DNA from: Paraburkholderia atlantica
Lineage (GTDB): Bacteria; Pseudomonadota; Gammaproteobacteria; Burkholderiales; Burkholderiaceae
Length of the DNA stretch: 64,000 bases
Reading direction: 5' to 3'
NCBI RefSeq assembly: GCF_009362785.1
Contig: NZ_WHNQ01000005.1
Span: 124,001-188,000 of the forward strand
This document shows, one piece after another, positions 38,069 through 48,165 of this stretch; position 1 is the stretch's first letter, and each line of letters begins with the position of its first letter. Below the pieces are notes generated by a model. It was not told the origin of the DNA and did no database searches. It saw nothing but the letters and a program-made list of their open reading frames with translations. A program made the position numbers and the translations under genes.

Positions 38069-38319
38069 GGAGGTCTCGAGGCGGAGGGCGCGAGAAAGCG
38101 CATTGAAAGCGGATCTCCGATTTTATCGAAGCGTGGTGGCTAACGCTTGGAGCCGTGGGATCGGGCGCATACGATTGATAGGCTGGGGATGCAACGAAGC
38201 GGGATTGCCGGAGGTCATGCTTTGCCGCGCCGCAGTTGGCTTTTGCATCGCCACGCCCGGCGGCTTTTGTGCCGCTCACCGCTCTTCGTTCATTCCAAAT
38301 TCACCCGAGGAACGCTCAG

Positions 38320-38982
38320 TTGAATATTCCCGCTCACGCTCCGCTGCATCTGCTGCACAAGGCCTCGGTCGGCACGCTCGCCACGCACGCTCGCCAGCCC
38401 GAGGGCTTTCCGTATCCGTCGGTGCTGCCGTTCGCGCCGGACGCGCGGCATCGTCCGACGATCCTCGTGAGCCGGCTCGCGGAGCACACTCACAATTTGC
38501 ACGCCGATCCGCGCGCGGGTTTTCTGGCCGTCGACGCAGCCGACGGCGACGTGCTGAGCGGCCAGCGCGTCACGCTGCTCGGCCGCTTTGAGCCGGTCGA
38601 CTCCAGCCCGGAACTGGTGCGGCGCTACCTGCGCTATCAGCCGGACGCGGAGCGCTATCTGGCGTTGGGCGATTTCACGTTCTGGATCATGGAGATCGAG
38701 CGGCTGCGCTACATCGGCGGCTTCGGGGCGATGGGCTGGCTCGACGGCGCCGAACTCGATCCGCTGCCGCCGCTCGCCGCCAGCGAGGAGGACGCGCTGA
38801 TCACGGAATTCGGTCGCCGGCTGAGTGGCGCGGGCGACGTCGAATTGCTGGGCATCGATCGTTATGGCGCCGATCTGAAACGCAACGGCGTGCGCCGTCG
38901 TTTCGCATTCGATGACGCCCGGTCCGATTCCGGGACATTGCACGCGGCGCTCGAAGTCTGCATCGAGCGGCATGCGGATTAA
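38320..38982 (+). CDS. HugZ-like pyridoxamine-phosphate-oxidase-fold protein
   Basis: 220 aa. TTG 38320 is preferred to an upstream ATG (38236) because a GAGG site lies about nine bases before it and the family starts at NIPAHAPLHLLHKASVGTLAT. The N-terminal split-barrel domain (FPYPSVLPFAPDARHRPTILVSRLAEHTHNL) binds FMN or heme in relatives. The C-terminal DUF2470-like part includes LITEFGRRLSGAGDVELLGIDRYGADLKRNGVRRRFAFDD. HugZ-family members take part in heme utilisation; heme binding here is inferred only. Confidence 0.88.
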   Translation: MNIPAHAPLHLLHKASVGTLATHARQPEGFPYPSVLPFAPDARHRPTILVSRLAEHTHNLHADPRAGFLAVDAADGDVLSGQRVTLLGRFEPVDSSPELVRRYLRYQPDAERYLALGDFTFWIMEIERLRYIGGFGAMGWLDGAELDPLPPLAASEEDALITEFGRRLSGAGDVELLGIDRYGADLKRNGVRRRFAFDDARSDSGTLHAALEVCIERHAD

Positions 38983-39375
38983 GCATTTATCGTTTATCGG
39001 GAAACTTAGGGTGCAGCAGTCACGGCGAAGGGGCACCCGTATCAATAGCGCGCTTATCCGAGCCAAAGCTTTCATGCCGTGAAATGTTTGATGTGCAATA
39101 GACGCCTCAAGTCTCATTTTCTGATAGATAAATCGGATCAATATGCAGATCGGCGGGATTTTTTCAGCGGGGTGCGAAATCAGCTATTTGAAAGGCCGTA
39201 GTCCGACCGAGAAGCAGCAGGAAACTTTTTGAAACGAATTTAAATTAATTTTTTCCGGGCGCTTATCCAGTCTTTCTATTTTGTGTTAATCTCGCCATCA
39301 AATTCCGAGGCATGAAACCTTCAAAGGCGAGTCGGCAAAAGACCGGCGTCATTTATCCATACCACAAGGGAACCT
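38983..39375. promoter_or_regulatory. AT-rich promoter region of the H-NS-family gene
   Basis: 393 bp, AT-rich towards the gene (39220-39310: GAATTTAAATTAATTTTTT and TCTATTTTGTGTTAATC). The strong AT tracts are the kind of DNA H-NS binds, consistent with autoregulation. AAGGGAACCT before ATG 39376 is a good ribosome site. Confidence 0.5.
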
Positions 39376-39678
39376 ATGTCTTCCTACAAGGAACTACTCG
39401 CGCAGCGCGAGAAGCTCGAAAAGCAGATTGAAGAAGCGAAGTCGCGCGAATACGCGGAAGTCTTGAATGAAATCAAGCAGAAAATGGCGGACTACGGCAT
39501 TTCGCTGAGCGAACTCGGCGGCGGCCGCGCACCGAAGGGCGCTAAAGCGAGCCGGCCGCGCGCAGGCGTCGCGCCTAAATATCGCGATCCCGAAAGCGGC
39601 AGCACGTGGTCCGGTCGCGGCAAGCCGCCGCGCTGGATCGCGGGTCTTGATCGCGAGAAGTTTCTGATCCAGAAGTAA
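39376..39678 (+). CDS. H-NS histone family protein
   Basis: 100 aa, the short betaproteobacterial (Bv3F/BpH3-like) form. Residues 1-45 are a coiled-coil oligomerisation domain (ELLAQREKLEKQIEEAKSRE). A basic linker (PKGAKASRPRAG) leads to the DNA-binding domain APKYRDPESGSTWSGRGKPPRWI with the conserved TWSGRGKPPRW loop. It silences AT-rich, foreign DNA. The accessory region right of 48 kb contains AT-rich segments that would be natural targets. Confidence 0.95.
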   Translation: MSSYKELLAQREKLEKQIEEAKSREYAEVLNEIKQKMADYGISLSELGGGRAPKGAKASRPRAGVAPKYRDPESGSTWSGRGKPPRWIAGLDREKFLIQK

Positions 39679-39762
39679 TCGCGATCCGGCGGGCGGTGAA
39701 GGTTGCCTGCACGTAATGCGAATACCGGCAATCCATCGCGTTTATAGCCTGCTGCAGAATCT

Positions 39763-39796
39763 CAAAAAGCCGCGCACCGTTCAGGGCGCGGTTTTG
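39763..39796. terminator. Terminator downstream of the H-NS gene
   Basis: CAAAAAGCCGCGC and GCGCGGTTTTG form a stem with flanking A and T tracts; functional in the rightward direction. Confidence 0.75.
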
Positions 39797-39963
39797 TCAT
39801 GTGGGGCGCCCGGCTGTTGTCGCATGTGCTTCAGGTAACTGGAACGCGAATGCTTTTCGTTTAGATAAGCGACTGATTTTAAAAAGGTTTTTCCGCGGGC
39901 TTCCCTGCGCGAGCGATTCGAGGCGGGTACAATAACAACAATTGACCTTTCCGCCTTTTCAGC

Positions 39964-41247
39964 ATGCCGTCCGCCGCGATCGCCCAAACCGCCGAGAAAC
40001 AACGCGTTGCGCGCAAAAGTACCTTTGCGAGTATTGCGGTCAATACCGTGTTGATGACGCTGCAAATCATCATCGGCACGATCGCGCACTCGCAGGCGCT
40101 AGTTGCCGACGGTGTCCATTCGCTCGCCGATCTCATTTCCGATTTTGTGGTGCTGATTGCCAATCGGCATAGCGGGGCAAAACCCGACGCGGATCACAAT
40201 TACGGACATAGCCGTTATGAGACTGTGGCGTCGTTATTTCTCGGCGCACTGCTGATCTCGGTCGGCGTCGGCATGTTGTGGCGCGCCGGTACGCGGCTCG
40301 CCGATCTACAAAATATCCCCGCCGTGCACATGAGCGCGCTCGCAGTCGCGGTGCTCGTACTTGTCTGCAAGGAAGCGCTGTTTCGCTACATGCTGCGCGA
40401 GGCGAAGCGCGTGCGTTCCGCGATGCTGATCGCGAACGCATGGCACGCGCGCTCGGACGCGGCGTCGTCGCTGGTGGTGGGGATCGGCGTGATCGGCAGT
40501 CTCGTTGGCTTGCGGTTGCTCGACCCGATTGCGGCGGCCATCGTCGGCTTCATGGTCGCGCGCATGGGGTGGACCTTCGGTTGGGACGCGCTGCAGGATC
40601 TGTCGGACCGTGCGCTCGACGAAACCGCCGCCGCCGACATGCGCGCGTTGCTGATGTCCACCCCGGGTGTGCGTGACGTGCATGAAATGCGCACGCGCAA
40701 GATGGGCGATTTCGCGCTCGTCGACGCGCACATCCTCGTCGATCCGATGATTTCGGTGTCGGAAGGCCATTACATCGCGGAGTCGGCGCGTCTGCGTGTG
40801 CTGACCGACAAGCGCGTGCTCGACGCGCTGATCCACGTTGACCCGGAAAACGATGCGCTCGCGCATCCACCGGTCGATCTGCCGCCGCGCGAGCGCGTGA
40901 CCGCCGAAGTCGACGCGGCGCTGGCTGCCGGTGGCTTGCGGGCCGCTGCGGTGAATTTGCACTACCTGAGCACCGGGCTAGACGTGGAGGTGGTGTTGCC
41001 TGCGGCGGGGTCCGGTGAAGGGCGTGCTGCAGAGAGCGCCGAGGCCGCTCGTCTGCTTGAAAGCGAGGCGCAGTCGCTCGGCCGCGTCGATCTGGCGGCG
41101 CTCAAGCGACGCCTCGGTGCGCGCAAGCTCGACGTGCTGCTGCAACGGGATATCTCGGCCGCGCAAGGCGGTTCGGCGGCCGATCTCAAGACCGGCGTCG
41201 CCCCCGCCGGTCGGTCAAGCGCCACGGAGCCTCACAACGCCGCCTGA
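39964..41247 (+). CDS. Cation diffusion facilitator (CDF) transporter with extended C-terminus
   Basis: 427 aa, longer than the ~300 aa common for CDF proteins. Six TM helices carry the metal-site motifs HSQALVADGVHSLADLISD (TM2) and NAWHARSDAASSLVVG (TM5). The cytoplasmic domain (MRALLMSTPGVRDVHEMRTRKMGDFALVDAHILVDP) is followed by a second such stretch and an Ala-rich tail of about 70 residues. It exports Zn, Fe, Mn or a similar divalent cation by proton antiport; the metal is not predictable. Monocistronic. Confidence 0.92.
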   Translation: MPSAAIAQTAEKQRVARKSTFASIAVNTVLMTLQIIIGTIAHSQALVADGVHSLADLISDFVVLIANRHSGAKPDADHNYGHSRYETVASLFLGALLISVGVGMLWRAGTRLADLQNIPAVHMSALAVAVLVLVCKEALFRYMLREAKRVRSAMLIANAWHARSDAASSLVVGIGVIGSLVGLRLLDPIAAAIVGFMVARMGWTFGWDALQDLSDRALDETAAADMRALLMSTPGVRDVHEMRTRKMGDFALVDAHILVDPMISVSEGHYIAESARLRVLTDKRVLDALIHVDPENDALAHPPVDLPPRERVTAEVDAALAAGGLRAAAVNLHYLSTGLDVEVVLPAAGSGEGRAAESAEAARLLESEAQSLGRVDLAALKRRLGARKLDVLLQRDISAAQGGSAADLKTGVAPAGRSSATEPHNAA

Positions 41248-41307
41248 GTTTGGTGAGTTTCGGACGCTCGAAACCGCGAACTCCCATCTTGCCGGCGGCG
41301 GCATCCG

Positions 41308-41766
41308 TCACAACGGCAACTGCGTATCGAACTTGATTTCGCGCAGCACCACGCTCGTGCGCACCTGCGCGACGGCCGGAATCTTGAAAATGCGTTCGTG
41401 CAGGAAGCTGTCGTACGCCTTGATGTCCGGCGCGACGATCTTCAGGATGTAATCGGATTCACCGGTCGTGCTGTAACACTCGGTCACTTCGGGGCAGGTA
41501 GCGATTTCCCGTTCGAACTGCTCGACGCCGCCTTCGGTGTGACGAGTCAGATGGATATGCGCGAGCGCGCATACGTGCAAGCCGAGCTTTTCGCGATCGA
41601 GCAGCGCCGTGTAACGCTGGATCACGCCCGACTGTTCCATATCCTTGATGCGCCGCCAGCACGGCGTGCTCGACAACCCGACCTGGTCGGAGATTTCCTG
41701 CACGGAACGGCGTGCGTCGAGCTGCAGCAGGCGCAGGATCTTCTGTGAGAACGTATCGAGTGTCAA
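41308..41766 (-). CDS. Lrp/AsnC family transcriptional regulator
   Basis: 152 aa. The N-terminal HTH is LDTFSQKILRLLQLDARRSVQEISDQVGLSSTPCWRRIKDMEQSGVI. The C-terminal RAM ligand-binding domain has GESDYILKIVAPDIKAYDSFLHERIFKIP. It responds to an amino-acid-type effector. No adjacent gene is obviously its target; the exonuclease gene is 90 bases away on the same strand upstream. Confidence 0.93.
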   Translation of the reverse strand: MTLDTFSQKILRLLQLDARRSVQEISDQVGLSSTPCWRRIKDMEQSGVIQRYTALLDREKLGLHVCALAHIHLTRHTEGGVEQFEREIATCPEVTECYSTTGESDYILKIVAPDIKAYDSFLHERIFKIPAVAQVRTSVVLREIKFDTQLPL

Positions 41767-41856
41767 CTGCGCCTCCGTTAGCGTCGCCGTATCAACGAAT
41801 GGTAGAGGGCGCGAAAACGAAACGCAATGTAAAACGGCTCTCGCGAGCGAGATTGC

Positions 41857-42489
41857 CTAATTTACCGGGTCCGGAGCGGCGTTTTGCCCTGAGCCGTCCC
41901 CATCATCCTTGCCGTCTCCCGGCAGCTCGGGCTGACGGGCGCGCAAGTCCTTCAGCATGTTGCAAAAGAGGGCACCTTGCTCGATTGCGTCGTCGAGCGC
42001 GACGTGCGTGTGCGGGTGCTCGTCGAACCAGTGCTTCGGAAAGCGCGGCTTGATGTTCTTGCGGTACGGCAGACCGGTCATCGCGAACGCGAGCGTCTTG
42101 ATGTCGAGCGCCGACCACGAGAACGGGCAGCGGCCGACGAAGCGCATCATGTACCAGAACATATAGGTGAAGTCGAAGCCCGCCGGCATCGCGACGAACA
42201 CCGGCTTGCCCGGCAGCGCCTCGACCCAATCGACATAGGCGCTCAGGGCGGCCTCGGGCTTCTGCAAGTCCTGGCGGCAGGCCGCCCATGCTTCCGGCTG
42301 GGTCTTCCACCACGCTTCCTGCACCGGATGCGGCGCCGCGCCTTCGAGTAGTTCGAGATTCGCCGAGAACGTCGCGATCAGCTGCTTGTCCTCGGTGTAC
42401 GCGGCGGATGCGAAGCTCAGCATCGAGTGCGGACCGGGGATCGGACCATCCGCTTCGACGTCGGTACTGACATAGATTTCGCTGCTCAT
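41857..42489 (-). CDS. DEDDh-type 3'-5' exonuclease family protein
   Basis: 210 aa. Exonuclease motifs are Exo [13 protein letters not shown] (Asp and Glu), Exo II in the [12 protein letters not shown] region, and Exo [22 protein letters not shown] with the His and Asp. The C-terminal 25 residues are a low-complexity Asp/Gly-rich tail. The start overlaps the end of the MBL hydrolase gene (ATGA), so the two are co-translated. Proteins of this type are annotated as exonuclease or oligoribonuclease-like; the substrate is unknown. Confidence 0.88.
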   Translation of the reverse strand: MSSEIYVSTDVEADGPIPGPHSMLSFASAAYTEDKQLIATFSANLELLEGAAPHPVQEAWWKTQPEAWAACRQDLQKPEAALSAYVDWVEALPGKPVFVAMPAGFDFTYMFWYMMRFVGRCPFSWSALDIKTLAFAMTGLPYRKNIKPRFPKHWFDEHPHTHVALDDAIEQGALFCNMLKDLRARQPELPGDGKDDGDGSGQNAAPDPVN

Positions 42490-43130
42490 GCGCCCACTCC
42501 GTCTGCGACGTAGGGATTGGTGCGGCGCTCGGCGCCGAACGTCGAGGTCGGGCCGTGGCCCGGCACGAATGTGACGTCGTCGCCGAGCGGCCAGAGTTTG
42601 TCGCGGATCGAACGGATCAGGTCCGCGTGGTTGCCGCGCGGGAAATCCGTGCGGCCGATCGAGCCGGCGAACAGCACGTCGCCGACCAGCGCAAGCCTAT
42701 GCGCGCGGCTGAAGAAGACGACGTGGCCCGGCGTGTGCCCGGGGCAGTGGTAGACCTCGAAGTTCTCGCCGCCGAATTGCACGGTGTCGCCGTCTTGTAG
42801 CCAGCGGTCCGGCTCGAAGGAGTCGGCGGCCGGGAAGCCGAAGCGGGTGCTTTGATCCGGCAGCTTGTCGAGCCAGAAGCGTTCGTCGGGATGCGGACCT
42901 TCGATCGGCACGCCGTAGTGGGTAGCGAGTGTCTTAGCACCGGCGCAGTGATCGATGTGGCCATGGGTCAGCAAGACCTTCTCGACGCTCACGTTCTGCC
43001 GCGCGATCTCACCTTGGATCAGGTCGAGGTCGCCGCCCGGATCGACGACGGCCGCGCGCCCGGTGGTCTCGCAAACGAGCAGCGAGCAGTTCTGCTGGAA
43101 CGGCGTGACGGGGATCAGGGTGACTTTCAT
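42486..43130 (-). CDS. Metallo-beta-lactamase fold hydrolase (glyoxalase II-like)
   Basis: 214 aa from ATG 43130 ([19 protein letters not shown]). The frame is open further upstream without family sequence. The Zn-binding motif is [12 protein letters not shown] (His56, His58, Asp60, His61), followed by [27 protein letters not shown] and [20 protein letters not shown]. Family members of this YcbL-like group are thiolesterases related to GloB. Coupled by a 4-base overlap with the exonuclease gene. Confidence 0.93.
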   Translation of the reverse strand: MKVTLIPVTPFQQNCSLLVCETTGRAAVVDPGGDLDLIQGEIARQNVSVEKVLLTHGHIDHCAGAKTLATHYGVPIEGPHPDERFWLDKLPDQSTRFGFPAADSFEPDRWLQDGDTVQFGGENFEVYHCPGHTPGHVVFFSRAHRLALVGDVLFAGSIGRTDFPRGNHADLIRSIRDKLWPLGDDVTFVPGHGPTSTFGAERRTNPYVADGVGA

Positions 43131-43778
43131 GGCTGGACGACGCGCTGGAAAAACGTTGATTGTACCGGCCTCGCGACAGTCTCCGCCGCCGACGCGACGG
43201 GGCCTCCGCAAGGCATTGTCGCGCCTTTCGCATGCCCATTTTTGCGATAAATGTGAAGATTGATCAACGATTTGGGGCGCTCGCCATCCCAAAAATTTTT
43301 TTTGGGTATAATGGACTCCATGCACAAGAGTTGTGCTGCCACAAGGCGATGCTTCTCCACAAAACGGGGATGCCGCTCGCTATTCAAGTAAGGGCTGTCG
43401 GAATGCCGACGGCCATCAAGTATCGATGCGTTCGATGCACACGTCTTGCCCAGCCAGGCGCCGCGCGCCTGCTACGGAATTAACCTCCGTGACGCTGGGT
43501 GGGGCCTACGCCGCCGTTCCTGCGCGCTGAGTTGCGCGCGCAAGAACGTGTCTTTGCCACGTTCGATTGGCGGCATGTGGGGTCTGGTCAGGCTGCCGGG
43601 GACAGGTTGCGCCAGACGTGAAAATTAACCGTGCGGTAGCGGCTCAGTGAGCCGTATCCGGGCTTTGACGTACTGCGCTTTTTCGCGCGGCGCGTTGTCG
43701 TCCCTACCGCCGGAGCCGCAAGCAACATGCCCAGCAGTTTCGCGGGTGACGCGGCTCGACAATGTGTTTGCACGTCTT
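43131..43778. other. Long intergenic region with a consensus -10 and several strong hairpins; possible structured RNA
   Basis: 648 bp with no supportable protein gene. A perfect TATAAT lies at 43307-43312, preceded by an A5T8 tract but without a clear -35. Downstream are nested helices, including GAACGTG/CACGTTC (about 43549-43571), GCGCGC/GCGCGC, GCCGCC/GGCGGC bracketing them, and ACG-CTGG/CCAG-CGT as an outer stem. The 43480-43625 part can thus fold into one long irregular hairpin. It could be an untranslated RNA or the 5' leader of rlpA (ATG 43779). Confidence 0.35.
43307..43312 (+). promoter_or_regulatory. Consensus -10 box
   Basis: TATAAT in GGGTATAATGG, downstream of an A/T tract that could act as an UP-like element. 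The start would be near 43319, giving rlpA a leader of about 460 bases or a separate transcript. Confidence 0.5.
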
Positions 43779-44384
43779 ATGAAAACTCGGCTATCCCGTG
43801 GTCTAGGGACTCTTTTTGCCTTTTTTGTACTGGCCGGCTGCGCCACGCCTCCGGGCGCGAGCGATACGTCCGCGGACGACATGCCGCAACGTACGAAGAA
43901 CATGCACCTGAGTTCTTTCGGACCGCAATCGTTCGGTAGCGCGCCGGCCTCGAGCCCGAGCACGTCGAACGCGCCTGCGCCGTCGCTGGCTGACGCGAAG
44001 CCGCTCACCGACGACGGCGTCGACGTTCCGGACTTCCATCAGATCGGACGCGCGTCGTGGTACGGACGCTTCTTCCACGGCCGCCGCACCGCCAACGGCG
44101 AGCGTTACGACATGCACGCCATGACGGCCGCGCATCGTACGCTGCCGCTTGGCTCGTACGTGCGGGTGACCAATCCGGCCAATTCGCGCTCGGTGATCGT
44201 ACGGATCAACGATCGCGGTCCGTACGCGCGTGGCCGCGTGATCGACCTGTCGATGGCGGCCGCCGGCATGCTCGACATGCGCCACAGCGGCACCGCGCGG
44301 GTCAAGATCGAAGGGCTCACGCAGCAGGAAGCGCGCGCCGAGCTGAACGAGACGCTCGCGTCGAACTCGGATTCGAACAAGTGA
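43779..44384 (+). CDS. rlpA: Septal ring lytic transglycosylase RlpA family lipoprotein
   Basis: 201 aa from ATG 43779; the upstream in-frame extension has no signal peptide. The lipoprotein signal is GLGTLFAFFVLAGC with lipobox LAGC. The double-psi beta-barrel RlpA domain has GRASWYGRFFHGRRTANGERYDMHAMTAAHRTLPLGSYVRVTN, INDRGPYARGRVIDLS, including the catalytic-type Asp and His. No SPOR domain follows, so it is the short form. It is an outer-membrane enzyme acting on denuded glycan at the septum, by family knowledge. Confidence 0.92.
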   Translation: MKTRLSRGLGTLFAFFVLAGCATPPGASDTSADDMPQRTKNMHLSSFGPQSFGSAPASSPSTSNAPAPSLADAKPLTDDGVDVPDFHQIGRASWYGRFFHGRRTANGERYDMHAMTAAHRTLPLGSYVRVTNPANSRSVIVRINDRGPYARGRVIDLSMAAAGMLDMRHSGTARVKIEGLTQQEARAELNETLASNSDSNK

Positions 44385-44442
44385 TGTGACGTGACGCGGC
44401 GGTGACGCCGCGTCCACTGAACGAATCGTCTGTAGACAAGCG

Positions 44443-44474
44443 AAGGGCCGCGATATGCGGCCCTTTTCTTTTTC
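44443..44474. terminator. Bidirectional terminator between rlpA and rsmI
   Basis: AAGGGCCGC and GCGGCCCTT form a 9-bp stem with a 5-base loop followed by TTCTTTTTCC. It serves rlpA rightward and possibly rsmI leftward. Confidence 0.88.
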
Positions 44475-44504
44475 CTTCCACCTTTTACTCGCCCGGCTTG
44501 GCTC

Positions 44505-45389
44505 TCAGACGTCGGGCTTGTCTTCCTTCAGCGCGAGCGCGCGCGTGTACAGCGCGTTGCGCGATGCGCCCGTGAGCGACGCCGCGACCTTCGCCGCGCT
44601 GCTCACCGTCAATTCTTCCAGCAGGATGCCGAGCAGCGCGTCGTGATCGTGCTCGCCGGCCGCTTCGGGCGACGCGCCCTCGACCACCAGCACGAATTCG
44701 CCCCGCTGCCGGTTCGCATCGGCGGCGAGCCACGCTGGCCCTTCGGCCAGGGTGCCCTGGTGCAACGCTTCGTGTAACTTCGTCAGTTCCCGCGCGATCA
44801 GCAGACGGCGCGTGCCGCCGAACGCATCGGCGAGTGCCTGCACCGTCTCGACGATCCGGTGCGGCGCTTCGTAGAACACCATCGCGTGAGGATGTTGCAC
44901 GAGCGCCTGCAAGGCGGCGGCGCGCGCCTTCGGCTTCGGCGGCAGGAAGCCGAGGAACGAGAACGTCGCGACCCAGTCGCCGGTAGCGCTGAGCGCGGTG
45001 GCGAGTGCACTCGCGCCGGGCAGCGGGACTACCGGGAAGCCGGCCTCGCGCACGGCATCGACGAGCTTGGCGCCCGGGTCCGAGATGCCCGGCGTGCCCG
45101 CGTCGGACACGTAGGCCACGCGCTCGCCGGCTTGCAGGTATTCGATCACGCGCTGCGCGGCTGCCCGCTCGTTGTGCTGATGCACGGCGACGAGCGGCTT
45201 CGAGATGCCGTAGCGCGCGAGCAGCTGACCGGTGTTGCGGGTGTCTTCGGCGGCGATGCGATCCGCGAGTCCGAGCACGTGCAGCGCGCGCAGCGTGATG
45301 TCGGCGATGTTGCCGATCGGCGTGGCCACCACATATAGCGCGGCGGCGGGGTACTGCTGCCCTTGCGCGAGTTCGGAGAGAGGAGTCAT
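44505..45389 (-). CDS. rsmI: 16S rRNA (cytidine1402-2'-O)-methyltransferase
   Basis: 294 aa from ATG 45389. Conserved RsmI sequence includes [59 protein letters not shown] and [16 protein letters not shown], the SAM-binding tetrapyrrole-methylase-like fold. It 2'-O-methylates C1402 in the 16S decoding centre. Its start codon overlaps that of yraN on the other strand by two bases (shared CATG), an unusually tight divergent arrangement. The E. coli neighbours yraN and diaA are conserved here. Confidence 0.95.
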   Translation of the reverse strand: MTPLSELAQGQQYPAAALYVVATPIGNIADITLRALHVLGLADRIAAEDTRNTGQLLARYGISKPLVAVHQHNERAAAQRVIEYLQAGERVAYVSDAGTPGISDPGAKLVDAVREAGFPVVPLPGASALATALSATGDWVATFSFLGFLPPKPKARAAALQALVQHPHAMVFYEAPHRIVETVQALADAFGGTRRLLIARELTKLHEALHQGTLAEGPAWLAADANRQRGEFVLVVEGASPEAAGEHDHDALLGILLEELTVSSAAKVAASLTGASRNALYTRALALKEDKPDV

Positions 45390-45903
45390 GACACGGAAGA
45401 CACAAACAGACGGAACGAGGCCGACATTGTGCCATGTGGGCTTGCGCGAGCAGGTCGCGTCGAAGAATACGCAAAAGACGCCCATCAGCGCCAGTCCGGA
45501 AACCGCCCACAACTTTTACTACGCGCACCAGTCCAAATCCGTCGGCGCGGCATTCGAAGCGCGCGCGCAAGAATTTTTGCAGCGACAGCGTCTGCGCTTA
45601 GTTGCGCGCAACGTGACGTGTCGGGGCGGCGAGATCGATCTCGTGATGCGTGATCGCGACGGCGCGCTGGTGTTCGTCGAAGTTCGCGCCCGTGCGCAGC
45701 GGCATTACGGCGGTGCGGCCGCGAGCATCGGTTGGCAGAAGAGGCAGCGCATCGTGCGAGCGGCGCGGCACTATCTGGCGACGCGCGCCGCGACGAACCG
45801 CGGCGGCCCGCGCGACGAACCCGCGTGCCGTTTCGACGTAATCGCGTTCGAGAGCGGCAAGCTCGTTTGGTTGCGCGATGCGTTTCGCGCCGACGAACTC
45901 TGA
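45388..45903 (+). CDS. yraN: YraN family endonuclease-like protein (UPF0102)
   Basis: 171 aa from ATG 45388 with GAGAGGAG just upstream. The YraN nuclease-like core is [50 protein letters not shown], with the E-x-D...E-V-K/R arrangement of the PD-(D/E)xK fold, then [24 protein letters not shown] and CRFDVIAFE. The first ~50 residues are poorly conserved. Starts back-to-back with rsmI. Confidence 0.93.
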   Translation: MTRKTQTDGTRPTLCHVGLREQVASKNTQKTPISASPETAHNFYYAHQSKSVGAAFEARAQEFLQRQRLRLVARNVTCRGGEIDLVMRDRDGALVFVEVRARAQRHYGGAAASIGWQKRQRIVRAARHYLATRAATNRGGPRDEPACRFDVIAFESGKLVWLRDAFRADEL

Positions 45904-45991
45904 CGGCCCGCGCGGACAACGTGCGTGAGTGCGATAAACTTGCGCTCGCGTGCCGCGCGAGCTCATCGGCGGCCATAGCCTGGCAGTATGA

Positions 45992-46633
<642 letters not shown>

Positions 46634-46659
46634 GACTGATTTCGAAGGAGAGCTAGTTG

Positions 46660-47451
46660 ATGAGCGTATTCCGCATCAAGAAGACACTGGTTAGAACCGT
46701 GCTGGTGGTCGGGTTCGCAGCGGGGCTGTCGGCCACGCTGCAAGGCTGCTTTCTCGCCGTCGGGGCCGCGGCGGGCGGTGGCGCGCTGATGGCGACCGAC
46801 CGCCGTACGCTCGGCGCGCAGACCGAGGATCGCGAGATTCAGGTGAAGGCGCTGTCGCAGATCAGCCAGAATCTGCCGGACTCCGCGCACGTGAACGTCA
46901 CGGTGTTCAACCGCCGCGTGCTGCTGACTGGCGAGGTCGCGGGCGAGGTGTCGAAGCAGCGCGCCGAGAGCATCGTGCGGAACATGAGCAACGTGAATAC
47001 GATCGTCAATGAACTGGCGATCATGCCGGCGAGCTCGTTCTCGTCGCGCACCAACGACACCTATCTCGAAACGCGCGTGAAGACCGCGCTGATTGCCGAG
47101 AAGAACATTTCGGCGAACAACTTCAAGGTCGTGGCCGAGCGCAGCAACGTTTATCTGATGGGCCTCGTCACGATGGACGAAGGCAAAATCGGCGCCGACG
47201 TCACGAGCCGCGTGCCGGGTGTCGTGCAGGTCGTCAAGGTGTTCCAGTACATCCAGCCGCAGGAAGCGGAGGCTGCTGCGGCCGCTACGTCGACGGCGCC
47301 GGCGGCCGCCTCGCAGCCCGAGGTTAGCGAGCCTACCGTCGGCGCGATTCCCGATTCGGGGGTGAGCGCGCGGCCGCTCGATCAGCAGGCGCCTGCGCCG
47401 GTTAATTCGTCGACGGCGGTGCGGCCCGGCAATCCGAAGGCGGTGCCTTGA
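46660..47451 (+). CDS. Dual-BON-domain outer-membrane lipoprotein (DolP/YraP-like)
   Basis: 263 aa from ATG 46660 (AAGGAG upstream; a TTG just before is possible). Lipoprotein signal TVLVVGFAAGLSATLQGC. Two BON domains are seen: about residues 55-120 (DSAHVNVTVFNRRVLLTGEVAGE) and 130-200 (VKTALIAEKNISANNFKVVAERSNVYLMGLV). An Ala/Pro-rich tail of about 60 residues follows, longer than in E. coli. It supports outer-membrane integrity; it follows diaA as in E. coli. Confidence 0.92.
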   Translation: MSVFRIKKTLVRTVLVVGFAAGLSATLQGCFLAVGAAAGGGALMATDRRTLGAQTEDREIQVKALSQISQNLPDSAHVNVTVFNRRVLLTGEVAGEVSKQRAESIVRNMSNVNTIVNELAIMPASSFSSRTNDTYLETRVKTALIAEKNISANNFKVVAERSNVYLMGLVTMDEGKIGADVTSRVPGVVQVVKVFQYIQPQEAEAAAAATSTAPAAASQPEVSEPTVGAIPDSGVSARPLDQQAPAPVNSSTAVRPGNPKAVP

Positions 47452-47804
47452 TGCGCGGTGGGACGTTTAGGGTTGTCGTGTTCGCATTGGTGGTCGGCGC
47501 GCTGGCGGGCACGATGACGTCGGGTGCTCGCGCGGCCGGGGGGCTGCACGGGCAGCAGGTCGCCGCCGCGAATGCCTGCATGGGGTGTCACGCGGTGGAT
47601 CGCAAGCTGGTTGGTCCGTCGTTTCAGCAAATCGCCGCGAAGTACAAAGGCGACGCGCAGGCGCCGGCCAAACTCGCGCGCAAGGTGAGGGACGGTGGCT
47701 CCGGTGTATGGGGCATGATTCCGATGCCAGCCCATCAATCGATGAGCGATGCAGATATCCGCACGGTGGTCGATTGGGTGCTCGCGGGCGCGCCGTCCAG
47801 ATGA
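47451..47804 (+). CDS. Class I c-type cytochrome
   Basis: 117 aa starting at ATG 47451, overlapping the preceding stop (TGATG). A signal peptide (VVVFALVVGALAGTMTSGARAA) exports it. The heme motif is NACMGCHAVD, and the Met ligand lies in IPMPAHQSMSDADI. It is a small periplasmic electron carrier of the cytochrome c551/c5 kind. Confidence 0.92.
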   Translation: MRGGTFRVVVFALVVGALAGTMTSGARAAGGLHGQQVAAANACMGCHAVDRKLVGPSFQQIAAKYKGDAQAPAKLARKVRDGGSGVWGMIPMPAHQSMSDADIRTVVDWVLAGAPSR

Positions 47805-47866
47805 GGTTTTCCCGAGGCTGGAGGCTTGGCAAAAGGGAAAATGGCTGTGCTAGAATTATTTTCGTT

Positions 47867-47942
<76 letters not shown>

Positions 47943-47950
47943 ATAAAATC

Positions 47951-47984
47951 AAAGGGTTACAGGTGTTTTGCCTGTAACCCTTTT
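47951..47984 (+). terminator. Terminator of the tRNA-Ala gene
   Basis: AAAGGGTTACAGG and CCTGTAACCCTTTT form a perfect 13-bp stem with a 7-base loop and T tract, immediately after the tRNA. Confidence 0.92.
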
Positions 47985-48165
47985 CTCTTTCTTGGGTCTG
48001 TGTAACCGCGGTGTAACCGGATTTCGTCGTACTCGTTCCATGTAAATCAACAGGTTCGATTAACCGCTGGAATGGGTGCGCGGCGAATGGGCGTGGCTTG
48101 CGATACATCGGGACGGCCCTAGGTTACAGTTCGGAGCGTTTACAGGATCTCTACGCAACGGGGCT

